A stretch of DNA of 64,000 nucleotides, taken from the NCBI GenBank assembly GCA_016931295.1, contig JAFGEZ010000003.1:1-64000 (forward strand), read 5' to 3'. The notes under the pieces were generated by a model. It did no database searches. It worked only from the letters and a program-made list of their open reading frames with translations, and had not been told where the DNA came from. Source of the stretch: Candidatus Krumholzibacteriota bacterium (GTDB lineage Bacteria; Krumholzibacteriota; Krumholzibacteriia; Krumholzibacteriales; Krumholzibacteriaceae). Shown here piece after piece: positions 1 to 7,589 of this stretch (its first letter is position 1; every line of letters starts with the position of its first letter). A program made the translations under genes and the position numbers.

Positions 1-2
1 CG

Positions 3-101
3 GTTCCGCTGTTCACCACGCCGGTCGTGACGATCCTGGTGCTCGCCATGATCCTCGCGGCGGCCGTGTTCATGCGGAAGCACGCCACGGGCCGGGCGTA
101 A
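3..101 (+). CDS. C-terminal end of a membrane protein (partial)
   Basis: Only the last 32 codons are inside the window, ending with TAA at 99-101. They read as one hydrophobic helix followed by a short basic tail (RKHATGRA). This is the pattern of a last transmembrane helix with a cytoplasmic positive end. A C-terminal anchor or sorting tail would look similar. The family cannot be named from this fragment. A strong terminator follows 30 bases later, so this is the last gene of its operon. Confidence 0.6.
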   Translation, partial: VPLFTTPVVTILVLAMILAAAVFMRKHATGRA

Positions 102-130
102 GCGGCTCCCTGCACATATCGATTCTTCCA

Positions 131-163
131 CCGGCGCGGGATCTTTTCCCGCGCCGGTTTTTT
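131..163 (+). terminator. Rho-independent terminator
   Basis: A perfect 10-bp stem (131-140 paired with 148-157) closes a 7-base loop and is followed directly by six T residues (158-163). It ends the transcript of the upstream membrane-protein gene and separates it from addB. Confidence 0.92.
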
Positions 164-229
164 CGTGTTTGCCGTGCCTGTCGCCCCGTCCGTTCTTTTC
201 CCGCCGCCGGGCGTCTGCTATCATCCTCG

Positions 230-253
230 CCGGCGGCGGCTGTCCGCCGCCGG
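230..253 (+). promoter_or_regulatory. Hairpin touching the addB ribosome binding site
   Basis: A 10-bp GC-only stem (230-239 with 244-253) with loop CTGT ends within the purine-rich GGGGGAGGG at 252-260 that precedes the addB ATG at 262. It could limit access to the ribosome binding site. Such GC-rich stems also arise by chance in this genome. A weak -10-like TATCAT lies at 219-224 without a good -35. Confidence 0.3.
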
Positions 254-261
254 GGGAGGGA

Positions 262-3200
262 ATGAGCTCGAGGGAACGCCGATACGTATTCGCCGGGGAC
301 TGGCCGTCGCTCGAAGGGGCGTTCGTCGCCGAGGTCGCCCGGCTCCGGGCGGAAGACCGCCTGCGGCCCCTGACCGTCGTCGCCGGTTCGAACCGTCTCG
401 GCGCGGCGCTCGAGCGGCGGGCCGCCCGCGCGCGTGGCGGTCTCGCGAACGTCCGCTTCCTCACCTTCCGCGATCTCGTCGGCCGGAACGCGCCCGTGGG
501 CGATGCGCCGCATCCCATGGCGGGACGCGTCGTCGCCGAGGAGATCCTCTCCCGTCAGCTGGACGGGGGGCCGGTTTTTCCCGCGTCCTTCGCGGAGACG
601 CTCGTGCGCACATTCGACGACCTGGCCGAGGGGGGCTGCGACGCGGCTGAGGCGCGGCGTCTGACCGGACGGCCGGAGCCCGGCAACAGGGCCCGCGAGG
701 CGCTGCGGCTCTACGCCGACTGGCGCGAACAACTCGCCGCGATCGGCGCTGACGATCATGGCCGCTTCGAGGTGGCCGCCGCGGGGATCGCGGAGGCGGG
801 CATCGACGGGCCGGTTGTCTTCTACGGCTTCTACGATCTGAACGAGCTGCAGTGGCGGCTCCTGCAGGCGGTGGCCGCATCGGCGGGCGCGATCCTCTTC
901 GTGCCGTTCGAGGAGAAAGATGCCTACCGGTTCGCCGGCCTCTTCCGCGACCGTCTCGATGCGGCGGGCTTCGCCGGCGAGCGGGTGGCGGGGGAAGGCG
1001 GTGAGGCGCCTTTCCTCGAATCCCTGACCGCCCCGGACGAGGAGGAGGAGGTGCGGGCGGTCGTCAGGCGGATACTCCGCTTCGCCGGGGAGGAGGACGT
1101 TTCCTTCGGGCGGATCGCCGTCATGCCTGTCTCCTGGGACGCGTATGCCCCGCTTTTCAGGGAGGCCTTCGCCGAGGCGGGCGTTCCCTGCGTATCGACC
1201 GGGAGATTGATCGACGGCGGGCACGGCTCCGCGACGGGGGCGCTTCGTCTCCTTGCCGCCCTGGGAGGCGGACTCGCCCGGAACACGGTCGTCGATCTCG
1301 TCTCCTCGCCCGCGCTCGGGGCCGGCGGAGAGGAAGCGCGCGGGGTGCTCGACGAATGGATTCGCCTGACCGGCGAGGCGGGGATACGGGGGGAGACGGG
1401 ATGGGCCGGCGAGACACGGCGCCTCGCCGGCAGGCTCGGCGGGGAGGCGGCGGCGGCGCTCGGGGCGGCCGCCGCGGTCCTCGAGACGCTCGAACGCGGG
1501 GCCGCGCGCCTCGGTTCCGAAGATACCTGGGCCGGAATGGCGGAGGCGCTCGTCGGCCTCTTCGACGAACTGATCGCCGCGGACGATCGGACGCCGGTTG
1601 TCCGGGAGGCCTTCACCGGGCTCGGCGCGCTCGACGCCACCGGCGCGAGGGCGGACACCGGCCGGTTTCTCGGCCTCGCCCGCGAGACGCTCCTCGGCAT
1701 CGCCGACGACGCGGGGCCCCCGAGGGGCGCCGGCGTCCATCTACTCGGTCCCGGCGGGGCGCGGGGCCTGACCTTCGAGGCGGTCTTCCTTCCCGGGCTC
1801 GTCGAGGGATCGGTTCCACGCCGCGCGCGCCAGGACCCCTTCCTGCCGGACGACGACCGTGCCCTCATCGCCCGCCTGTCCGGCGGCGGGGTCGTCCTCT
1901 CGCCTCGTGGGGAGCGGGTCGACGAGGAGGCGCTGATCTTCCGCCTCGCCGCGAAAGCGGCCAGGCGACTCCTCGTCTGCAGCCGGCCGCGATTCGAGGG
2001 AGGGACGGGGAAGGAGACCCTGCCCGCGGCTCTCCTCGAGGATCTCGAGGCGGCGGCTCTCGCGGAAGAAAGCGCGTTTCGCGTGGCGGAGCTGCCGTCG
2101 CCCTGGCGGTCGCCGGACGGGGTCGAACCGCTCGGCGGGGGGGAATGGGCGTTCTTCGAGACGATCCGCGCGGGCGCGCTCGCCGAAGACGACCGTTTCG
2201 CCCGACGCGGCGCCCGGGCGATCGAGGCCCGGTGGGGCGATCGCCGGTTCACGCCCTTCGACGGGGTCTTCGAGGGCGGGGACGCGCTGGCGGCCCTGTC
2301 GGCCTCCCTCGACGGGCGGGGCTGGCGTTTCTCGCCGACCGCGCTCGAGACCTACGCGAGGTGTCCCTTCGCCTATTTCGTTTCCCGGTTGCTCGGCCTC
2401 GAGCCGCGGGAGGAGCCGGAGGAGACGGTGACGATCTCGCCCCTGCAGCGGGGGACGGTGGTGCATCGCATCCTCGCCGGCGCCTACGGGCGGTTCGCCG
2501 CCGAGGGGCTGCTCCCGCTCGCCGGCCCGACCGTCGGGAGAGCGAGGACGATCGCCGGGGCCGTCGCCGCGGAGGAGCTCGACCGGCTCGAAGAAATCGA
2601 GCCGACGGGGATCCCCGTCTTCTGGAGATTCGAGCGCGAGCGGATCGCTGCGGCGATCGACGCCCACGTCGAGGCGGAGGCGGCGGCGGAAGAGACGGCG
2701 GTGCCCGTCATGTTCGAACGGTCCTTCGGCCTCGATCGGAACGAGGCGCCGGGGATCGATGCCGGGAAGCGGCGGATCGGTCTCCGGGGGCGGATCGACC
2801 GGATCGATCTCGAGGGCGACCGAGGGTTCCGCGTCGTCGATTACAAGACGGGGAGTTTGGCCAGCCTGCGAAACGAGTCGATCGCCGGCGGCGCCGCGCT
2901 GCAGCTGCCCCTCTACCTCGTCGCCGGCGCCGCGCTCCTCGGACGCGACGTGCGGAACGGCAGGGCCGAGTACCGCCGGATCGGCGGCGGCGGGGGATGC
3001 GTCCGCTTCTCCGGATCGACGTGGGAGACGGAGGGGGAATCGATCGGGCAAACGATCGCCGTCCTCGTCGAGGGGATCGCCGCGGGCCGGTTTCCCGCCC
3101 TGCCCGACGGCCAGGGATGCGCCCGGTCCTTCTGCCCGGCGCGGGGCGTCTGCGTCTCGGGGCGGAGCGTCCTCGCCCGCATCAAGGGAACGGACCCGTC

Positions 3201-3264
3201 CGTCCGCGATCTGCTGCGCCTCCACGGGCGGGACACGGACGGCGGAAGAGGAGGCCCGGCATGA
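262..3264 (+). CDS. addB: AddB-like ATP-dependent nuclease subunit
   Basis: A 1000-residue protein that would pair with AddA to process double-strand DNA ends for recombination. The C-terminal RecB-type PD-(D/E)XK nuclease is clear: GRIDRID near residue 843 and VVDYKTG near 858. Four cysteines, C701 and C953/C958/C964, match the Fe-S staple that brackets the AddB nuclease domain (spacing x4 and x5 in the last three). The N-terminal region aligns with the AddB start but has GSNRLGAAL where a Walker A would be, so the helicase half is probably not an ATPase. I chose ATG 262, directly after GGGGGAGGG. A longer reading from 169 has no good ribosome site. The stop overlaps the addA start (ATGA). 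Confidence 0.88.
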   Translation: MSSRERRYVFAGDWPSLEGAFVAEVARLRAEDRLRPLTVVAGSNRLGAALERRAARARGGLANVRFLTFRDLVGRNAPVGDAPHPMAGRVVAEEILSRQLDGGPVFPASFAETLVRTFDDLAEGGCDAAEARRLTGRPEPGNRAREALRLYADWREQLAAIGADDHGRFEVAAAGIAEAGIDGPVVFYGFYDLNELQWRLLQAVAASAGAILFVPFEEKDAYRFAGLFRDRLDAAGFAGERVAGEGGEAPFLESLTAPDEEEEVRAVVRRILRFAGEEDVSFGRIAVMPVSWDAYAPLFREAFAEAGVPCVSTGRLIDGGHGSATGALRLLAALGGGLARNTVVDLVSSPALGAGGEEARGVLDEWIRLTGEAGIRGETGWAGETRRLAGRLGGEAAAALGAAAAVLETLERGAARLGSEDTWAGMAEALVGLFDELIAADDRTPVVREAFTGLGALDATGARADTGRFLGLARETLLGIADDAGPPRGAGVHLLGPGGARGLTFEAVFLPGLVEGSVPRRARQDPFLPDDDRALIARLSGGGVVLSPRGERVDEEALIFRLAAKAARRLLVCSRPRFEGGTGKETLPAALLEDLEAAALAEESAFRVAELPSPWRSPDGVEPLGGGEWAFFETIRAGALAEDDRFARRGARAIEARWGDRRFTPFDGVFEGGDALAALSASLDGRGWRFSPTALETYARCPFAYFVSRLLGLEPREEPEETVTISPLQRGTVVHRILAGAYGRFAAEGLLPLAGPTVGRARTIAGAVAAEELDRLEEIEPTGIPVFWRFERERIAAAIDAHVEAEAAAEETAVPVMFERSFGLDRNEAPGIDAGKRRIGLRGRIDRIDLEGDRGFRVVDYKTGSLASLRNESIAGGAALQLPLYLVAGAALLGRDVRNGRAEYRRIGGGGGCVRFSGSTWETEGESIGQTIAVLVEGIAAGRFPALPDGQGCARSFCPARGVCVSGRSVLARIKGTDPSVRDLLRLHGRDTDGGRGGPA

Positions 3265-6200
3265 CCAGGACGCCGGTCGACGCGGAGGCGAGACGCCTCG
3301 CCGTCGAACAGCTCGACGGGCCCTGTTGCGTCGAGGCGGGCGCGGGAACGGGCAAGACCACGCTTCTCGTCGACCGGTTCATCGCGTTGCTCCGGCGCGG
3401 GCGGGCGCGTTGCGGGCAGATCGTCGCCATCACCTTCACCGAGAAGGCGGCCGGAGAGATGAAGGCCCGGATCCGCCGGGAGATCGACGCCGCCCTCGAT
3501 GGAAAAACGCTTCCCGAGGACGAGGAGCGGCGGCTCCGGTCGGCCCGGGCGGAAATCGAGCGGGCGCCGATCTCCACGATCCACGCTTTCGCGGCGACGA
3601 TCATCCGAGAGTTCCCCGTCGAGGGCGGCGTCGATCCCGCCTTCGAGGTGCTCGACGCCGTCGAATCGGAGCTCTTCCTCGACGCCTGCTGGATCGAATT
3701 CCTCGCCAGGGCGGGGGAGGGAGGCGAGCAAGCCCTGCGACGCTTTCTCGATGCCGGCGGCGCGCACGATTCGCTGCGCGAAATCGCTTTCGCCCGGTAC
3801 CGCGGCCGCGGCGGCCGTCCCGGGGAGGCCGGGGAGACGCCCGATCCCTCCGAATCGGCCGGCCTGCTCCGCGACGAGCTGATCGCCGCGGCCGGCGAAC
3901 TCGAAACGCTCGCGAACCGGGACTGCGTCGATCGAAGCGACCGGGGGTATGTGGCGGTGAGCCGGTTCGTCGACGAGGCGCGCGGGCTCGCCGAGGCGAC
4001 GCCGCCGGAGCTTTGCCGCCGTCTGCTTCGCTTCACGCGCCCGCCGAAGCGCGCCGGCGCCAGGTCGAAATGGGATCCCCCCTCGTCGTGCGATCTGCAG
4101 AAGGAACGTCTCGCCGGCGTCCGCGCGGCGATCGACGGCTTCGCGACCTCGTGGGCCGACGCCGTCCGGGACGATCTCGTTCGCTGGCTGACCTCGTTCG
4201 AGGCATTCGTCGACCGGCGGAAAGAGGAACGGGGCGTTCTCGATTTCGACGACCTGCTTCTGCGCGCCGCCCGCGTCTCGGGCGATCCGGCGGCGCTGGC
4301 GGAATTGCGGCGGCGCTACCGGTATCTCCTCGTCGACGAGTTCCAGGACACCGATCCCCTCCAGGCGGAGATCGTGCTCGCCATCTCGGGCGCCGGGCCG
4401 GGCGGCGACGGAACGGGCAACCTCTTCATCGTCGGCGACCCGAAGCAGAGCATCTACCGCTTCCGGGGCGCGGACGTCGAGATCTACGAGGCCGTCGCCG
4501 GAAGATTCGCCGGCGAGGGCGCGCGCCTCTCGATCACGCAGAACTTCAGGTCGGTGCCCGGGATCGCGTCATGGGTCAACGGCGTCTTCTCGCGACTCAT
4601 CAGGCGACCCGCGGAGGGCGGGTACCAGGCCGCCTACGAGCCGATTTATTCATTCAGGGACGGCGAGGGACCGGCCGTCTTCGCGCTCGACACCGGCGCC
4701 GGCGAGGGCGATTCCGTCGAGGATGCCCGGCGGGCCGAGGGGATCGCGATCGCGCGGCTGGCCGCATGGATCGCCGCGGAGAAACCGGTCGTGCGCGACG
4801 CGGCGAGCGGCCGCATGCGGCCGGCCGGCTACGGCGACATCGCCGTCCTCTATCCGGGGACGACGGGGATACACCATTACGAGGATCCGTTTCTCGAGGC
4901 CGGGATCCCCTGCGTCGTCGACGGCGGCAAGCTCTACCACTCGAGGCAGGAGGCGCGGGACGTCGGCGCGGCGCTGGCCGCGATCGAGGAGCCGTGGGAC
5001 GCGCTTGCCATCTTCGCCCTCCTCCGGTCACCCTTCTTCGGCTTCAGCGACGAGGAGCTCTACCTGCACGCAGCCCGCGGCGGCCGCTTCGATTACCGGC
5101 AACCGGCCGGCGACGGCGATCTCGACGCCGCGTTCGCGCTCCTGCGGGGCCTCCACGAACACCGCGAACGGCGGGGCGCGGCGGGGACGCTCCGGGTTCT
5201 CTTCGACGCCACCGGGTACGAGCGGATCGCCGTTCTCCGCAGCGGCGGGGAGCGGCGGTTGCTCGACCTGCGGACCGCCGTCGGGTTCGCGCGCGCATTC
5301 GACCGGCATCGCCGGTCCTTCCGGTCCTTCGCCCGCTGGTTCGGCGCGAGGGACGAGGCGGGAACGGCGACGGGTGAATCGCCGGCGGTCGAGGAGAAAG
5401 GAGACGCGGTGCGCCTCATGACGATCCACCGCGCCAAGGGGCTCCAGTTCCCCGTCGTGATCCTCGCGAACCTGCGGCAGGGCCGCCGCCGCGCCGGCGG
5501 GGTGGGCGCCCGGCTCCTCTCGGCCGGCGAACGAATCGAGCTCAAGGCGCAGGAACTGGAAACAAGCGGATTCGCGGCGGCCGCCGAGGCGGACGGCCTC
5601 CGCGAGGAGGCCGAGCGCGTCAGGCTCCTCTACGTGGCGGCCACGCGCGCGGGGGATAGTCTCTACGTGCCCCTCGGCGGCGACGGGAAGAGCTATTTCG
5701 CCCTGTTGTCGCCGGAACTCCCCGGCGCCGGCGCGTCTTCCGCGGATGGCGCCGGCTTGGACGGCGGAAAGGAGTTGCCGGCGCATGCCGGGCTCGTTCG
5801 CGCCGGCGAGCTGCCGGACATCGCCGGCGAACGGGCCGTCTTCGGGCCGGCGGCGGTGAAACGGCCCGATCCGGCGGCGCGAAGCCAATGGGAAAACGCG
5901 CGCGCGGCTCTTCTGCGTCACCTCTCGCGCGGGCCCGCGATCGTCACGCCGTCGGGGGCCGAGCGCCGGTTCGACGAGGCCGAGGGACGGCCGGCGGCGG
6001 GCGACGCCGGGGATGCCCGGCTTTTCGGGATCGCCTTCCACGAGCTCATGGAACGCGTGCCCTTCGACGGGGGCGGTGTTCCGCCGGCGCTCCTGCGGGC
6101 GATCGCCCGCAGGCACGGTCTCGGGGCGGATCGGGCGGCCGAGATGAAGGAGATCGCCGGGCGGGCGCTGCGTTCGCCGGTCCTCCGGCGGGCCGGGGCC

Positions 6201-6563
6201 GCGCGGCGTCTCGTGCGAGAGATGCCCTTCGCCGTGTTCCTCGCAGCGGCGGCGCCGGCAAGCGGGGAATGCCTGCTTCGGGGGCGGATCGACCTGCTCT
6301 TCGAGGAGGCGGACGGGTGGACGGCGGTCGATTACAAGACCGACGCCGTCGAGGCTGCCGACATCGACGGACGGCTCGAACAATACCGGCCCCAGGGGGC
6401 GCTCTACGCTCTCGCGGCCGACTCGCTCGGCGTCGCGCTCGCCAGGATCGTCTTCCTCTTCGTCAGGCCGGGCGTGGAGCGCGCGCTCGATGTCGACGCG
6501 GCGCTCCTCGAGACCGCGCGCGCGGCGGCGGCCGAAGCTGCCGCCGCCGCCGGAAAACCCTAG
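3261..6563 (+). CDS. addA: AddA-like UvrD/Rep-family helicase-nuclease
   Basis: An 1100-residue superfamily 1A helicase with a C-terminal nuclease, the motor subunit of an AddAB complex. Walker A GAGTGKTT is at residues 27-34, followed by ITFTEKAA (Ia), LLVDEFQDTD (II), GDPKQSIYRFRGAD (III), TQNFRS (IV), MTIHRAKGLQFPVV (V) and LLYVAATRA (VI). The RecB-type nuclease lies near residues 1008-1030 (GRIDLLF, AVDYKTD). The start is the ATG at 3261 that overlaps the addB stop, giving translational coupling. The open frame extends upstream to 1356, but that part is antisense-like shadow inside addB. The gene ends tail-to-tail with thi4, the two stops overlapping by four bases. Confidence 0.95.
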   Translation: MTRTPVDAEARRLAVEQLDGPCCVEAGAGTGKTTLLVDRFIALLRRGRARCGQIVAITFTEKAAGEMKARIRREIDAALDGKTLPEDEERRLRSARAEIERAPISTIHAFAATIIREFPVEGGVDPAFEVLDAVESELFLDACWIEFLARAGEGGEQALRRFLDAGGAHDSLREIAFARYRGRGGRPGEAGETPDPSESAGLLRDELIAAAGELETLANRDCVDRSDRGYVAVSRFVDEARGLAEATPPELCRRLLRFTRPPKRAGARSKWDPPSSCDLQKERLAGVRAAIDGFATSWADAVRDDLVRWLTSFEAFVDRRKEERGVLDFDDLLLRAARVSGDPAALAELRRRYRYLLVDEFQDTDPLQAEIVLAISGAGPGGDGTGNLFIVGDPKQSIYRFRGADVEIYEAVAGRFAGEGARLSITQNFRSVPGIASWVNGVFSRLIRRPAEGGYQAAYEPIYSFRDGEGPAVFALDTGAGEGDSVEDARRAEGIAIARLAAWIAAEKPVVRDAASGRMRPAGYGDIAVLYPGTTGIHHYEDPFLEAGIPCVVDGGKLYHSRQEARDVGAALAAIEEPWDALAIFALLRSPFFGFSDEELYLHAARGGRFDYRQPAGDGDLDAAFALLRGLHEHRERRGAAGTLRVLFDATGYERIAVLRSGGERRLLDLRTAVGFARAFDRHRRSFRSFARWFGARDEAGTATGESPAVEEKGDAVRLMTIHRAKGLQFPVVILANLRQGRRRAGGVGARLLSAGERIELKAQELETSGFAAAAEADGLREEAERVRLLYVAATRAGDSLYVPLGGDGKSYFALLSPELPGAGASSADGAGLDGGKELPAHAGLVRAGELPDIAGERAVFGPAAVKRPDPAARSQWENARAALLRHLSRGPAIVTPSGAERRFDEAEGRPAAGDAGDARLFGIAFHELMERVPFDGGGVPPALLRAIARRHGLGADRAAEMKEIAGRALRSPVLRRAGAARRLVREMPFAVFLAAAAPASGECLLRGRIDLLFEEADGWTAVDYKTDAVEAADIDGRLEQYRPQGALYALAADSLGVALARIVFLFVRPGVERALDVDAALLETARAAAAEAAAAAGKP

Positions 6564-7351
6564 TCCCCGGCGCCTTCCTCGAGGCGGTCCATGATGATGC
6601 GGGCCACCTTCCGGCCGGAACGCAGCATCCCGCCGAAGATCGGACCCATCCGGTAGGAGCCGAAGGCGGCGTTCGCGCACATCCCGCAGACGTAGACGTT
6701 CGGGAAGACCTCGCGGGTGTTCTCGATGGTCGTCTGCTCCGCCTTGTCGGCCCAGAGGGACCGCTCGCCCTCGATCTTGCCGCTCGGGGTCATGAGGCGG
6801 GCGTCGACCTTCCGCTCGATCACCCGCACCACCTCGGCCGGATGCCCGGTGGCGTCGATGATGAACTTCGCGTCGACGGTGAGCGGGTCGACGTGGAGGC
6901 CCGCCATCTCGACGGCGGTCCAGTTGATGACGACGCCGCGGGCCCTGTTCTCCCTGAGGACGATGTCCTCGACGCTGACGAGGTTGAATATCCGCGCGCC
7001 GTTCTTGACGGCCCGCGCGCAGAGCGAGCAGACCGCCTCGATCGCGTCCGCCGTGTAGTAGCCCTTCGTGAAGAGGCGCGTTTCCACGCCGAACCCGTCG
7101 AGGATCTCCTTGCCGTCGTCCTGGACGACGATCTCGTTCATCATCATGCCGCCGCCCCACATCCCGCCCCCGACGCTGAGCTTCCGTTCGAACAGGACGG
7201 TCTTCACGCCGGCTTTCGCCAGGTCGGCGGCGGCGACGAGCCCCGAGGGCCCCGCGCCGACGATCGCGACGTCGCAACTGACGGCGTCGAGCAGCTTCTC
7301 CGTGTAGCGCTTGATGATCGCTTCCGTGATGGTCTTCTCGCTCAGCGGCAT
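6560..7351 (-). CDS. thi4: Thiamine thiazole synthase, histidine (sulfide-using) type
   Basis: A 263-residue Thi4/ThiI-like FAD/NAD-binding protein that makes the thiazole phosphate precursor of thiamine from NAD and glycine. The dinucleotide site is VGAGPSGL at 31-38, followed by GGGMWGGG at 61-68 and the late GSYRMGPIFGGM. At the position where the yeast suicide enzyme has its sulfur-donating cysteine (CMDP), this protein has H153 in GLHVDPL, as in methanogen Thi4. That family is known to be truly catalytic and to use free sulfide with Fe(II). This implies an anaerobic or sulfide-exposed lifestyle (inference). A good GGAGGA precedes the ATG. No TPP riboswitch is visible upstream. Confidence 0.93.
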   Translation of the reverse strand: MPLSEKTITEAIIKRYTEKLLDAVSCDVAIVGAGPSGLVAAADLAKAGVKTVLFERKLSVGGGMWGGGMMMNEIVVQDDGKEILDGFGVETRLFTKGYYTADAIEAVCSLCARAVKNGARIFNLVSVEDIVLRENRARGVVINWTAVEMAGLHVDPLTVDAKFIIDATGHPAEVVRVIERKVDARLMTPSGKIEGERSLWADKAEQTTIENTREVFPNVYVCGMCANAAFGSYRMGPIFGGMLRSGRKVARIIMDRLEEGAGD

Positions 7352-7410
7352 GGGTATCCTCCTCCCGGAACGGCGTCGCCGGGCTGGCGGCGCCGGTTGC
7401 GAGCACCTAT

Positions 7411-7439
7411 CCTTTAGTCGATGGGCATGGCCGGGTCAA
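7411..7439 (-). promoter_or_regulatory. Probable promoter of thi4
   Basis: On the minus strand TTGACC (7434-7439) is separated by 17 bases from TAAAGG (7411-7416). The -35 is good and the -10 is weak. The inferred leader is about 50 bases and holds the GGAGGA ribosome site. I see nothing else distinct in the 238-base divergent gap 7352-7589. Confidence 0.4.
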
Positions 7440-7589
7440 GATGAATCTGGATTCCCCCTTTCCCCTTTTACGCCAGCTGCGGACGTAGTACCATGCGAAC
7501 GTGGCCGTTCGGCGGTCGGCGGCGCGTCGGCATCGGCGGGGATCGATCCGGCGGCACCGTCGGAGGCGAAGCGGCCCGGGAGGAAGCAC

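Noticed and set aside
1356-3260. The addA reading frame stays open far upstream of the accepted start
   Set aside because: The upstream part is a shadow of addB on the same strand: it is arginine-rich low-complexity translation with no motif, and the ATGA overlap at 3261 with the Walker A soon after gives a far better start.
7352-7589. Possible TPP riboswitch upstream of thi4
   Set aside because: I looked for the CTGAGA thi-box element on the minus strand and found none in the leader.
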